Assembly (NCBI GenBank): GCA_017164015.1
Contig: CP071065.1
Coordinates: forward strand, 5,656,091 to 5,720,090
DNA length: 64,000 nt
Direction of reading: 5' to 3'
Source of the DNA: Nostoc sp. UHCC 0702
Lineage (GTDB): Bacteria > Cyanobacteriota > Cyanobacteriia > Cyanobacteriales > Nostocaceae
Shown here: positions 37,093 through 45,771 of the stretch, one piece after another
Position numbering within the stretch: the first letter of the stretch is position 1
How the letters are laid out: every line of letters begins with the position of its first letter
Made by a program: the position numbers and the translations under genes
Notes under the pieces: model-generated
Databases searched by the model: none
What the model was told of the DNA's origin: nothing
What the model saw: the letters and a program-made list of their open reading frames with translations, nothing else

Positions 37093-37488
37093 TCATTGGT
37101 TGAGAAGATTAATCACCTCACTCAAGAGCAACTTGATTTTATACAGGGTATACAGCCTCTCTTGCTCATATCGCTCTGGATAGCTCATCTTGCGCCCCTC
37201 TAGTGAAATTCTAATCAGCGCCATTTGCTCCTCAGTGGGAGAATTAATCTCATCAAGTGCCTCGCCGATACTCTAGATACTTCCAAAGCTCAGAAATTTT
37301 ATGCCTTTGCCCTGCTTAAACTGTGAGAGGGCAATAGCAGGGAAAGCCATTAAAGATGTGATATAGCTGACTCTGTACCCTGCGTTCCCCGTTGGCTTAA
37401 TACTGTACCTTAAGCACAACGCTTTTAATTCTTGAAGTGTCATACCTTCAAGTTCTGAGCGCGAAAACATACAATAAGAGGTGTCCAT
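37093..37488 (-). pseudogene. SAP-like domain gene interrupted by an in-frame TAG
   Basis: From ATG at 37488 the frame gives a SAP-like helix-turn-helix (LEGMTLQELKALCLRYSIKP) and TGNAGYRVSYITSLMAFPAIA. It reaches TAG at 37273-37275, then continues open in the same frame for 59 more codons (SIGEALDEINSPTEEQMALI, RISLEGRKMSYPERYEQERL, YTLYKIKLLLSEVINLLNQ) to TGA at 37093. The downstream part has clean helical composition and no start codon close to the TAG, so both parts look like one gene of about 131 codons. A single point mutation, or a sequencing error, would explain it. Family unknown. Confidence 0.6.
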
Positions 37489-37596
37489 TATTAAGGTGGA
37501 TGTTGGCGGGTACTAGCCTAGGAAACTTGTTGTCCACCAAGTTAAACTTTATTTCGCTGTTAACGCCGAATCAAGTTATATTTACATCTCTCAACA

Positions 37597-37776
37597 ATGC
37601 CTAATCCTCAAGGGAACCCGCAAAATTTTGATAATCCACCAAGCAAAGAATTAACCGAGCAATTGAACTTTCGAGTCACTAAGGAAATGAAGGAAGAGGT
37701 AAAGGCTAAAGATGATCCTCCTGAATTCTGTAGACGTGCTATCCAGAAAGCGCTAGATGAGGATAGGGGAAAATAG
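37597..37776 (+). CDS. 59-aa small protein with ribbon-helix-helix-like pattern
   Basis: A short gene. The Asn/Pro-rich start (MPNPQGNPQNFDNPPSKE) is followed by LTEQLNFRVTKEMKEEVKAK and a helix (PPEFCRRAIQKALDED). One beta-like strand followed by two helices resembles CopG/Arc-type small DNA-binding or antitoxin proteins. No strong Shine-Dalgarno. It ends directly at a hairpin terminator that overlaps its stop codon, good evidence for a discrete transcription unit. It is divergent from the interrupted SAP-like gene. Function unknown. Confidence 0.6.
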   Translation: MPNPQGNPQNFDNPPSKELTEQLNFRVTKEMKEEVKAKDDPPEFCRRAIQKALDEDRGK

Positions 37777-37794
37777 CCTGAACGGCTATTTTTG
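37770..37794 (+). terminator. Rho-independent terminator of the 59-aa gene
   Basis: AAAATAGCC and GGCTATTTT form a 9-bp stem with loop TGAAC, followed by T. The stop codon TAG is within the left arm. Because the arms are A/T-rich at the base, it could act on both strands. Confidence 0.8.
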
Positions 37795-37958
37795 TAAAAT
37801 ACCATCATGCTTTCTAGAAGTATCCCGCTTCCCGATTAGGGGAACTCTGACACCGATAGCAGCTTGACGCGCAACCCAATTTAACCCCAGTCGCTCAATT
37901 TCTGTTCTTTGATGAGTGATTATCTGGCCTTGATATTATTGCAATATTTAGTTATTTT

Positions 37959-37997
37959 AAAAAAAATCTCCCGCTGTCAGATGGCAGCAAGGAGATT
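37959..37997 (-). terminator. Second terminator downstream of bgtBA
   Basis: On the minus strand AATCTCC...GGAGATT with an inner GCTG/CAGC pair, followed by eight T residues. It lies about 290 bp beyond the end of bgtA, after the terminator at 38118. It could instead serve the small ORF at 38035. Confidence 0.65.
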
Positions 37998-38034
37998 AAA
38001 CAGTTAAAGTTCGTCAGGTGATCGGAATCGTTAT

Positions 38035-38253
38035 TTATTTAATATCTATTGCTACCTTCCTTAATTCCTCCATTCGATAGAGAAATTGCATAACATCATC
38101 CTCATGTAGTATCCAAGAAAAAAAAGCCTCTTGCTGTTCAATAGCAAGAGGTGGTGGTATGGTGTGAGGAGCGAACTGATGTTCACTTCCATTCAGACTA
38201 TCAAGGGGATATGACATATTTGTCACAATCATATGACAAGTGTGCGATCGCAC
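38035..38253 (-). CDS. Doubtful small ORF over a terminator
   Basis: 72 codons, or 60 from the Met at 38217. The composition is protein-like (Glu/Gln-rich, ending FLYRMEELRKVAIDIK), but there is no Shine-Dalgarno site and no family resemblance. A perfect terminator (38118-38151) lies within the frame and encodes PLAIEQQEAFF. Either the ORF is chance, or a transcript from a promoter upstream reads through. Kept only as a low-confidence entry. Confidence 0.25.
   Translation of the reverse strand: MRSHTCHMIVTNMSYPLDSLNGSEHQFAPHTIPPPLAIEQQEAFFSWILHEDDVMQFLYRMEELRKVAIDIK
38118..38151 (-). terminator. Strong rho-independent terminator of the bgtBA operon
   Basis: On the minus strand CCTCTTGCT, loop ATTGAAC, AGCAAGAGG, then C and eight T residues. 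The stem is 9 bp and perfect. It lies 136 bp beyond the bgtA stop codon. Confidence 0.85.
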
Positions 38254-38286
38254 TTGTCCAGTTAACAGCCCCAGGTAGTAAAATAA

Positions 38287-39021
38287 TCAAAGCATTTTTT
38301 CCAAGAATTGCTGAGCGCGATCGCACCGAGGACTGTGAAAAAACTCGTTAGGGGTGGTATCTTCTGCTAAAATGCCTTGGTCGAGGAACATAATCCGACT
38401 AGCGACAACTCTGGCAAATCCCATTTCATGGGTGACAATGGCCATGGTGATTCCCGTTTGTGCCAAAGCTTTCATCACTTCTAAAACATCCTTAACCATT
38501 TCTGGGTCTAATGCAGAGGTGGGTTCGTCAAACAAAATCATCTCTGGTTCCATCGCTAATGCCCGGGCGATCGCTACTCGCTGTTTCTGTCCGCCAGATA
38601 ATTTAGATGGATACACATCCGCTTTTTCTGACAAACCTACCTTAGCCAGTAACTCCAAACCCTGAGTTTGTGCTTGCTGCTTGTCTACGCCTTTCACCTT
38701 TATCGGTGCGTAGGTGACATTTTGCAGCACATTCATGTGAGGAAACAAATTAAAGTGTTGAAATACCATCACCAAGCGTTGGCGAACCTTGGCAATATTA
38801 ACTTTGGGAAGAGTGATGTCTTGTTCGTGAAAATAAATTCGTCCTCTGGTAGGGCGTTCTAACAAATTCATGCATCGCAGAAACGTAGACTTACCCGAAC
38901 CGGAAGGCCCCAAAATCGCAACGACTTCCCCCTGGGAAATCTCGGTAGAAATATCTTTGAGTACGTCAAGCTTGCCAAAGGATTTACACAAAAACTCAGT
39001 GCGAATGACTACATTACTCAC
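38287..39021 (-). CDS. bgtA: Polar amino acid ABC transporter ATPase (BgtA/GlnQ type)
   Basis: A 244-residue importer ATPase. Walker A GPSGSGKSTFLR, Q-loop VFQHFNLFPH, signature LSGGQKQRVAIARAL, Walker B ILFDEPTSALD and switch VTHEMGFAR are intact and of the PAAT (GlnQ/HisP) type. It overlaps the end of the receptor-permease gene by 8 bp, indicating translational coupling. With that fused partner it corresponds to the cyanobacterial Bgt system for basic amino acids and glutamine. The symbol is assigned from the family and gene order, so a paralogue is possible. Confidence 0.88.
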   Translation of the reverse strand: MSNVVIRTEFLCKSFGKLDVLKDISTEISQGEVVAILGPSGSGKSTFLRCMNLLERPTRGRIYFHEQDITLPKVNIAKVRQRLVMVFQHFNLFPHMNVLQNVTYAPIKVKGVDKQQAQTQGLELLAKVGLSEKADVYPSKLSGGQKQRVAIARALAMEPEMILFDEPTSALDPEMVKDVLEVMKALAQTGITMAIVTHEMGFARVVASRIMFLDQGILAEDTTPNEFFHSPRCDRAQQFLEKML

Positions 39022-40549
39022 TTTGCCTCAACCTCCTTTCTAAAGCAGATGCACTCCTAGTCAGACCCATAACCAGAATGTAGTAAATTAATCCTGCAAA
39101 TAACAATGGTTCAAAGTAAATATATTTATTTGCACCGACAATTTGGGCGCTGCGTAAAATTTCCACGACACCGATGGTTGAGACTAAGGCAGAATCTTTG
39201 AGTAGTCCGATAGTTTCATTGACTAAAGCGGGGAGAATGTTTTTCAAAGCTTGGGGCAAAATTATATCCCACATCATCAACCAGTAGGACACACCCATAG
39301 ACATAGCCGCTTCAGTTTGTCCTTTATCTACTGCTTGAATACCACCGCGAATGGTTTCCGACATATAAGCCCCAGAATTCAGGGTAAAAGTAAACACCCC
39401 TGCTGACAAAGCCGAAATGTCATAACCTGTAAGCTGCGGCGTTGCGTAATAAACCAAAGCCAACTGTAATAGTAGAGGTGTGCCTCGGAATACAGAAGTA
39501 TAAGCGTTAGCCACCCAGGTAAGCGGTTTGATACCAGTAATTTTCAATAGCGACAGTACTGTTCCCCAGATTAACCCCAGAAATACAGATAACAGAGTGA
39601 ACAACAAAGTTATGGGTATACCCTTAAGAATAAAAGGAATATCTGGGAGAATTCTGGTGAAGTCGAGATTCAGTCCGCCTTTAGCAGCAGATGCAGATGC
39701 AGCATCGATTTTGGTGTTCACAGAAAACCACTTGGTTGCAAGTTTTGCCAATTCACCCTTGTCTTTCATTTGCTGAAGGACTTTGTTAAACGGTGCAACC
39801 AAAGCAGAATTTTTGGAAAAAGCGATCGCAGACCCACTTGCTGATTCTGAGGGAATCACATTAAACTCTAACTCTGGGTTAGCTTGGGCGAATCCCCTAG
39901 CTACAGTATCCTCAACAATTGCTGCATCAATTCGTCCAGATTTCATTTCCTGAATTACTTCTGGCACCTTATTCAGTTGCTTGAGTTGAATACCTGTAAC
40001 TTTTTCGGCGATTTTCTTAGCATTTTGCTCTTGGATAGTTCCTAATTGCACCCCGACTTTTTTACCAGACAAGTCTTTTGGCTGCTGCAAATTGCTACCC
40101 TTGGGAGCGACAATCGTATCCTTTGCTTCGTAATAGATAATTGAGAAATCGACATTTTTTTGGCGTTCTGGGGTGGGAGTCATCCCAGCCATGACAAAAT
40201 CAGCCCGATTTGCTTGCAGTGCTGGAATTAACCCATTAAAATCAGATTCCATCACCTTGAGTTTGAATCCCAGTTCCTTAGCCAGCGTATTAGCAATATC
40301 AATATCAAAACCAACTATTTGGCGATCGCCCCCCTGAGTATCATAAAATTCGTAGGGAGGATAATCTGGCGAAGTAATCATTGTCAGTGTGTCTTTGCCT
40401 ACAGATGAAGCTGCTTGTAGGGAATTATGACCAGCCTCAATGAATACACTGATTGCCACCACAGCAGCAAACAGCATCGTCAATAGCCATACTCGGCGTT
40501 TGTTTATTAACTTGCTGATTATTCGATGCACTTTAGTATTATTTAGCAA
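39014..40549 (-). CDS. bgtB: Fused periplasmic binding protein and permease (BgtB type)
   Basis: A 511-residue fusion. A signal anchor (about 17-37, RRVWLLTMLFAAVVAISVFI) is followed by a PBPb solute-binding domain (about 48-275, GKDTLTMITSPDYPPYEFYD, GFDIDIANTLAKELGFKL) and a PAAT permease (about 295-505, IPITLLFTLLSVFLGLIWG, then the EAA-like loop EAAMSMGVSYWLMMWDIILPQAL). The fusion puts receptor and pore in one chain, as in Synechocystis BgtB. It imports basic amino acids or glutamine with the ATPase that overlaps its 3' end. In Nostoc such systems also recapture filament amino acids. Confidence 0.88.
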   Translation of the reverse strand: MLNNTKVHRIISKLINKRRVWLLTMLFAAVVAISVFIEAGHNSLQAASSVGKDTLTMITSPDYPPYEFYDTQGGDRQIVGFDIDIANTLAKELGFKLKVMESDFNGLIPALQANRADFVMAGMTPTPERQKNVDFSIIYYEAKDTIVAPKGSNLQQPKDLSGKKVGVQLGTIQEQNAKKIAEKVTGIQLKQLNKVPEVIQEMKSGRIDAAIVEDTVARGFAQANPELEFNVIPSESASGSAIAFSKNSALVAPFNKVLQQMKDKGELAKLATKWFSVNTKIDAASASAAKGGLNLDFTRILPDIPFILKGIPITLLFTLLSVFLGLIWGTVLSLLKITGIKPLTWVANAYTSVFRGTPLLLQLALVYYATPQLTGYDISALSAGVFTFTLNSGAYMSETIRGGIQAVDKGQTEAAMSMGVSYWLMMWDIILPQALKNILPALVNETIGLLKDSALVSTIGVVEILRSAQIVGANKYIYFEPLLFAGLIYYILVMGLTRSASALERRLRQSE

Positions 40550-40950
40550 TAATTTTGGGAATTATATCACTGTAACTTTTGAATCTTTTTCCGGAAAGAG
40601 TCAAAAGTAGACTGTATTAAGGGTATATACCGAATCCTCTATACCGAAAATGGGGCATACACTTATAAAGCCCTGATGCAAGAACAACTCTCATAAGGCC
40701 GTTCGAGATATCTCTAGAGCGGCTTTTGCCTTGTATGGAAAAGGGGATTAGAGACACTTCGGGTGAGCTTCAGTGCATCGCTGGGTATCGGGGACTGGGG
40801 ACTAGTATTTTTACTTGGTAACGCTACATGCACTCAAAGTTAAGCTTTTTATTAATCATTCTTGCTTTGGTAGCGAAATTGATAAAGTGGATCTGAGGCA
40901 AAATATGTCAAAAATCTTGCCTTTACCCAACAATCACGAGCAAACTCGCA
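40550..40950. other. Intergenic region with an imperfect hairpin
   Basis: AAGGCCGTTCGAGATATCTC and TAGAGCGGCTTTT (40695-40727) form an imperfect hairpin ending in TTTT on the plus strand. It lies between the divergent bgtB and RidA-family genes, so it may be a leader structure. No gene was found; a 93-codon ORF at 40815 is a frame shadow of the next gene. Confidence 0.4.
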
Positions 40951-41358
40951 ATGACGAAAAAGCACTACATTCAGCCAGAGGGAGTATTCGATGGGTCTGC
41001 TTTAGGCTTTACTCAGGTTGTTACCTCCCCTCCAGGAACGCTGGTCTTTGTGTCGGGACAAGTGCCTTGGGATATCAATCGCCAACTCGTTGGTGATACG
41101 GATCTAGCAGCACAAACCGAGCAAGTACTCAAAAACCTTGATCTGGCATTAAAGGGAGCAGGTGCATCAGTGTCCGATGTGACAATGATTCATGTGTTTT
41201 TTGTTGATTTTAAACCTGATTACGCCGCAATTGTGATCCCCATTTTGAACAAGTTCTTCCAAGGCAAACCGCCAGCAAGCACATGGCTTGGTGTGCAAAC
41301 ACTTGCCAACCCACAGCTTTTGATTGAAATTGAAGCGATCGCAGTCGTTAAGTCTTGA
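40951..41358 (+). CDS. RidA/YjgF/YER057c family protein
   Basis: A 135-residue trimer-forming protein of the chorismate-mutase-like fold. GTLVFVSGQVPWDINRQLVG, AAQTEQVLKNLDLALKGAGA and the terminal IEIEAIAVVKS are family hallmarks. The catalytic Arg of imine/enamine deaminase RidA (Arg105 in E. coli, in PARSCVEV) is absent; the matching text here is PPASTWLGVQTLA. It may therefore be a non-deaminase Rid subgroup. Cytoplasmic, and alone on its strand. Confidence 0.85.
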   Translation: MTKKHYIQPEGVFDGSALGFTQVVTSPPGTLVFVSGQVPWDINRQLVGDTDLAAQTEQVLKNLDLALKGAGASVSDVTMIHVFFVDFKPDYAAIVIPILNKFFQGKPPASTWLGVQTLANPQLLIEIEAIAVVKS

Positions 41359-41370
41359 TAATTAAGTCTG

Positions 41371-41521
41371 ATCTCAAGTTCGGTTAATTAGTTATGATTA
41401 CCACAGTCATTGCACCCCACCCCTAACCCCTCAGAGTGAACGGGGCAGGGGAACAAAGCTACGCTTTGGTGGGGTGGGGTTCTTCGGTTTTAATAAGTAA
41501 TAAGCAAAGGACATGATATTA
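41371..41521 (+). repeat. Family A MITE-like element
   Basis: CTCAAGTTCGGTTAATTAGT at the left, a CACCCCTAACCCCTCAGAGT core with AAGCTACGCTTTGG, and AAAGGACATGATATTA at the right. Nearly colinear with 6958-7106, including GATTACCACAGTCATTGCAC. It lies between RidA and the end of the NRPS operon; 41522-41649 shows nothing else. Confidence 0.8.
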
Positions 41522-41649
41522 TTGACTATGCTGATGACGGCTTCATCTGAGCAGTATTATAAAACTGACAGCGATCGCATTGTTCACTTGAAAAAACAAT
41601 CTGTTGATTTTATTTCTCAATTTGAACGCACCCCGACCAAATCAAAGAT

Positions 41650-44600
41650 TTATGAATCTGCCTCTGGTTTATTTAAATAATCCTTCAATTTTTTAGCCAC
41701 TATCTGGACGTTGGGTTCTTCTAAGATGCCAAGGTGTCCGCCAGGAATTTCATGAATTTCCAATTCCCCATCTACAAATTTCCTCCAACCTAATTCAGGG
41801 GGGTCATAGTTATAGTTTACAGAAGAAACATTCATTGCTTTAAACAGAACTGCTCGACCTGAATAAGTTTTGGGAGTGTAAAGCTTCAAAACTGAGATGG
41901 TTGGTTCTGGAAGATAGATATGCGGTAGATACTGAGTTCCATATCTCAGGCGAAGATACTTATTTTTGGCTGTGTTCTGAACTATTGTGAGAAATTTGGC
42001 TGGACTCAACCTTAATAGATTAGAAAGCCTCTGCTTTAATGGCAATAATTTTCTGTTATTTTCTATGTAGGTATCAAACAAAGCCAGTAACCCGACTTGC
42101 TGACCTTGGGCGACGAGCTGCTGAGCCATCTCGAAAGCGACCACACCCCCGAAGGACAAACCCATCAAATAGTAAGGGCCCTGTGGTTGAAGGCTTCGCA
42201 TTTCTTGAATGTAGTGAGATGCTAAGTCTTCTATTTTAGGTAAAGCGATCGCTTTATTTGTCGTTTCTCCCATGCCATAATGCAGAGCATAAAGAGGCTG
42301 TTGCGGCCCAAGATGATGCGCCAAATCCTTGAAGTAAATATGGTGGATACCAAACAGGGGAGGTTGGGAGCCACCGGGTTGAATCGCTACCAGAGAGTAC
42401 CAAGGGGATGAGAGTTTTTGAGAACGCAGAACCTCAGCCATTTGCTCAACGGTTGGCGACTGGAAGAGAATAGCCAAGGACAAACTGTTCTGGAAAACTT
42501 TTCCGATTTCGCTCATCAACGACACGCCTAGCAGGGAGTGTCCTCCCAAGTCAAAGAAATTGTCCCTGATACTGATGGGCTGGATGCCCAGAACCTTTTC
42601 CCAAATTTTGGTCAGTTGAAGTTCTAATTGATCACGAGGAGCCACGAAGGTTTGTTCTAATTTTTGCCTGCTGAAGTCAGGTTCAGGTAAGGCACGGCGG
42701 TCTACTTTCCCGTTGGGGGTGAGGGGCAGACTGTCTAGGATAACCAAACAAGAGGGCACCATGTACTCAGGCAGTTTCTCTTTAACAAAGAGGCGCAGTT
42801 CATCAGTAGTGACTGTCTGTTTTGGCTGAGGAACAACATAGCCAACCAGACGTTTATCACCTGGGTTATCTTCCCTGACGGTAACGACAGTTTGCTGTAC
42901 GCTGGGGTGTTGAGTCAAGACGGCTTCGATTTCTCCGAGTTCGATACGGAAACCACGAATTTTGACTTGATTGTCAATGCGACCAATAAATTCAATGTTG
43001 CCATCCCTACGGTAGCGGACTAAATCGCCTGTTTTGTAGAGATGGGAATGGGGGTCAGTGCTAAAGGGGTTGGGAATGAATTTCTCTTGTGTCAATTCTG
43101 GCCTGTTGAGGTAGCCGCGTGCTAATCCTGCTCCACCAAGGTACAATTCTCCCGGTATACCAATTGGTACAGATTGTAAATTTTGGTCTAGTAAATAGAT
43201 TTGGGTATTGGAAATTGGACGACCAATGGGGATAGTTGTGGCTGTAGTTGGTAATTCCTCTACCAAATACCAAGAAGAAAAAGTGGTATTTTCTGTGGGC
43301 CCATAGACATGTAGTAGTTGCTGTGGAGCGCCTTTGTCCAATACTTCTTGTACCCATCTGGGGTCAACTGCTTCACCACCAAATAGTAGATATCGCAGAG
43401 AACTAAATGCTTGCGGTACTAAACTGGCTAATTGATTGAATAAGGCTGTGGTTAAAAATAAGACGCTGATTTCGTGGTGGCGTATATTTGCAGCAAATTC
43501 TTGAGGCGAAAGCAATACAGATTTAGTGATGATCACTACCTTGGCTCCATTGAGCAATGCTCCCCAAATTTCAAAGGTCGCAGCATCAAAAGCCATATTT
43601 GCAGCTTGAGCAATGCGGTCATCGGGTGTTAAGTGTACGTAGTTGGTGTTTAACACCAGACGATTTACAGCCTGATGAGTTACGGCTACTCCTTTGGGTG
43701 TTCCGGTAGAACCCGAAGTGTAAATCACATATGATAAATTTTCAGAACTGGTTATGTTGTTGAGATTATCCTGATTTGCGAGGGATATACTGTGCCAGTC
43801 TGTGTCTAAGCAGACAACACGCGCCTGATTTTTAGGAAGAGAGTTTAGTAATTTATCTTGTGTCAACAGGACTTTGACGTGAATGTCTGCAAGTATAAAT
43901 TGTAAACGTTCTTGGGGATACTCAGGGTCTAGGGGAACGTAAGCTCCACCCGCCTTGAGAATTGCCAGAATTCCCACAATTGCTTCAATTGAACGTTCAA
44001 CGCAAATACCTACAAGAACTTCTGATGTTACTCCTTGCGATCGCAAGTAGTGAGCGAGTTGATTTGCACGAGAGTTTAATTCAAGGTAAGTTATCTGCCG
44101 ATTTTGGTCAACCAAAGCTACTGCATTGGGTGAACGTTCGACTTGCATCTCAAACAGTTGGTGAATGCAGAGATCGTGGGGATAGTTGGTTTTGGTTTGG
44201 TTCCACTCTCCAAGGAGCTGATGTTTTTCGGCTGCTGTTAATAATGGTAAGTCTTTGAGGTGTTGTTCTGGGTTGGTGACGATACCTTCTAGTAATGTTT
44301 GGAAATGCCCCTGCATTCGAGTGATGGTTGCGGTCTCGAATAAATCTATGTTGTATTCAATTCCTCCCTTAATACCCGTTGATGTTTCTTCTAGGATCAA
44401 AATCAGGTCGAACTTTGCTGTGCCATTATCGACTTCTTGGGGGTTAATAGTCAGTCCCAGAACCTCCCCTGAGTGGTTGGGACTATTTTGCAGAACGAAC
44501 ATCACCTGAAATAATGGCGATCGGCTGCGGTCTCGTTCTGGCTGTAGTTCTTCTATTAGTTTCTCTAAAGGCAAGTCTTGGTGACTGTAGGCTCCCAGTG

Positions 44601-45771
44601 TGACTTCACGAACTTGACTAAGTAACTGTCGGAAAGTTGGATTGCCAAAAAGCTGAGTGCGTATTGCCACGGAGTTGACAAAAAAACCAATTAGTGATTC
44701 TGTGGCAATTTGGTTACGACCCGCGATGGGAGTACCTATGATGATGTCTTCTTGTGCTGTATATCGATACAGTAATGTCTTAAATGCTGCAAGTAAGGTC
44801 ATAAATAAGGTGACACCTTCTTGCTGGCTGATGACTTTGAGCGCTTTGGTGAGTTCTGGTGACAGTTCTAGAGATTGATATGCACCTTTGTAAGTTTGGA
44901 CAGGCGGACGTGGGTAGTCTGTGGGTAATTGGAGAATCGGCAGGCGACCACTTAATTGCTGTTTCCAATAGCAGAGTTGAGACTCTAAGACTTCACCTTG
45001 TAGCCACTGGCGCTGCCAAACAGCAAAATCAGCATATTGTATGGGTAATGGGGGGAGGGGTGAGGGTTTGTTGGTGGAAAAAGCAGAGTAAAGTGCTGTT
45101 AGTTCCCGGAACAATACATCCATCGACCAGCCATCAGAAACGATGTGGTGCATGGAAAACAGCAGTATATATTCTGTTTGTTCTAGCCACAGAAGTTGGA
45201 CGCGAAATAATAAGTCAGTAGCTAGGTTAAAAGGCTGCTGTGCGAAGGAGCGACTAATTTGTTGGGCTTGTATTTCCCTTTGGGTTTCAGGAAAATTTCG
45301 TAGGTCTACGACTGGCAACGTTAAGATGACATCTTGGAGAATAACTTGCTTTGGTTGCCCATTTTCTGATGGAAAGTTAGTTCTGAGAGCTTCGTGGCGG
45401 CGGACAATTTCATTTAAGCTCTGCTCCAGTGCAGTGATATTGAGCTGCCCTGTGAGGCGATAAGCATAACGAATATTATAAGCATAATTACCTGGTTCTA
45501 ATTGGTCGATAAACCAGAGGCGTTGTTGGGCAAAAGATAAGGGTAAATCTTGCGATCGCGGCACTGGTAATATGGAGGGAACATTGCCACTAAAAGCTGC
45601 ATTGGCATTGTGCAGAAAAGCCAAAAGTTCTGCTTTGCGCTCTTTTAGCTCTTGGCGCAGGGTTGGTGTGATTGTTTTCGAGGGAGCTTTATAGCGCAAG
45701 TCTTCGCCATCAGCCCATACCTTGACATCTAAACTGCGTAGGTCAGATAACAAATCATCAAGCGTTCTCAT
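41650..45771 (-). CDS. NRPS, terminal module: docking-C-A-T-TE
   Basis: 1373 residues. The N-terminus (MRTLDDLLSDLRSLDVKVWA, to about 52) is a TubC-type docking domain. Then come a condensation domain with HHIVSDGWSMD (about 200-215), an adenylation domain (about 530-1040, YTSGSTGTPKG, YGPTENT, YKTGDLVRY), a carrier domain with FFDLGGHSLLG (Ser about 1077), and a thioesterase (about 1130-1370) with GLSFGG and a terminal GGHLGILEE His. My hand-aligned specificity code is DAFFLGVTFK, like known Ile codes. No epimerase. It overlaps the upstream NRPS gene by 4 bp. It should add and release the last residue, by hydrolysis or cyclisation. Confidence 0.93.
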   Translation of the reverse strand: MRTLDDLLSDLRSLDVKVWADGEDLRYKAPSKTITPTLRQELKERKAELLAFLHNANAAFSGNVPSILPVPRSQDLPLSFAQQRLWFIDQLEPGNYAYNIRYAYRLTGQLNITALEQSLNEIVRRHEALRTNFPSENGQPKQVILQDVILTLPVVDLRNFPETQREIQAQQISRSFAQQPFNLATDLLFRVQLLWLEQTEYILLFSMHHIVSDGWSMDVLFRELTALYSAFSTNKPSPLPPLPIQYADFAVWQRQWLQGEVLESQLCYWKQQLSGRLPILQLPTDYPRPPVQTYKGAYQSLELSPELTKALKVISQQEGVTLFMTLLAAFKTLLYRYTAQEDIIIGTPIAGRNQIATESLIGFFVNSVAIRTQLFGNPTFRQLLSQVREVTLGAYSHQDLPLEKLIEELQPERDRSRSPLFQVMFVLQNSPNHSGEVLGLTINPQEVDNGTAKFDLILILEETSTGIKGGIEYNIDLFETATITRMQGHFQTLLEGIVTNPEQHLKDLPLLTAAEKHQLLGEWNQTKTNYPHDLCIHQLFEMQVERSPNAVALVDQNRQITYLELNSRANQLAHYLRSQGVTSEVLVGICVERSIEAIVGILAILKAGGAYVPLDPEYPQERLQFILADIHVKVLLTQDKLLNSLPKNQARVVCLDTDWHSISLANQDNLNNITSSENLSYVIYTSGSTGTPKGVAVTHQAVNRLVLNTNYVHLTPDDRIAQAANMAFDAATFEIWGALLNGAKVVIITKSVLLSPQEFAANIRHHEISVLFLTTALFNQLASLVPQAFSSLRYLLFGGEAVDPRWVQEVLDKGAPQQLLHVYGPTENTTFSSWYLVEELPTTATTIPIGRPISNTQIYLLDQNLQSVPIGIPGELYLGGAGLARGYLNRPELTQEKFIPNPFSTDPHSHLYKTGDLVRYRRDGNIEFIGRIDNQVKIRGFRIELGEIEAVLTQHPSVQQTVVTVREDNPGDKRLVGYVVPQPKQTVTTDELRLFVKEKLPEYMVPSCLVILDSLPLTPNGKVDRRALPEPDFSRQKLEQTFVAPRDQLELQLTKIWEKVLGIQPISIRDNFFDLGGHSLLGVSLMSEIGKVFQNSLSLAILFQSPTVEQMAEVLRSQKLSSPWYSLVAIQPGGSQPPLFGIHHIYFKDLAHHLGPQQPLYALHYGMGETTNKAIALPKIEDLASHYIQEMRSLQPQGPYYLMGLSFGGVVAFEMAQQLVAQGQQVGLLALFDTYIENNRKLLPLKQRLSNLLRLSPAKFLTIVQNTAKNKYLRLRYGTQYLPHIYLPEPTISVLKLYTPKTYSGRAVLFKAMNVSSVNYNYDPPELGWRKFVDGELEIHEIPGGHLGILEEPNVQIVAKKLKDYLNKPEADS

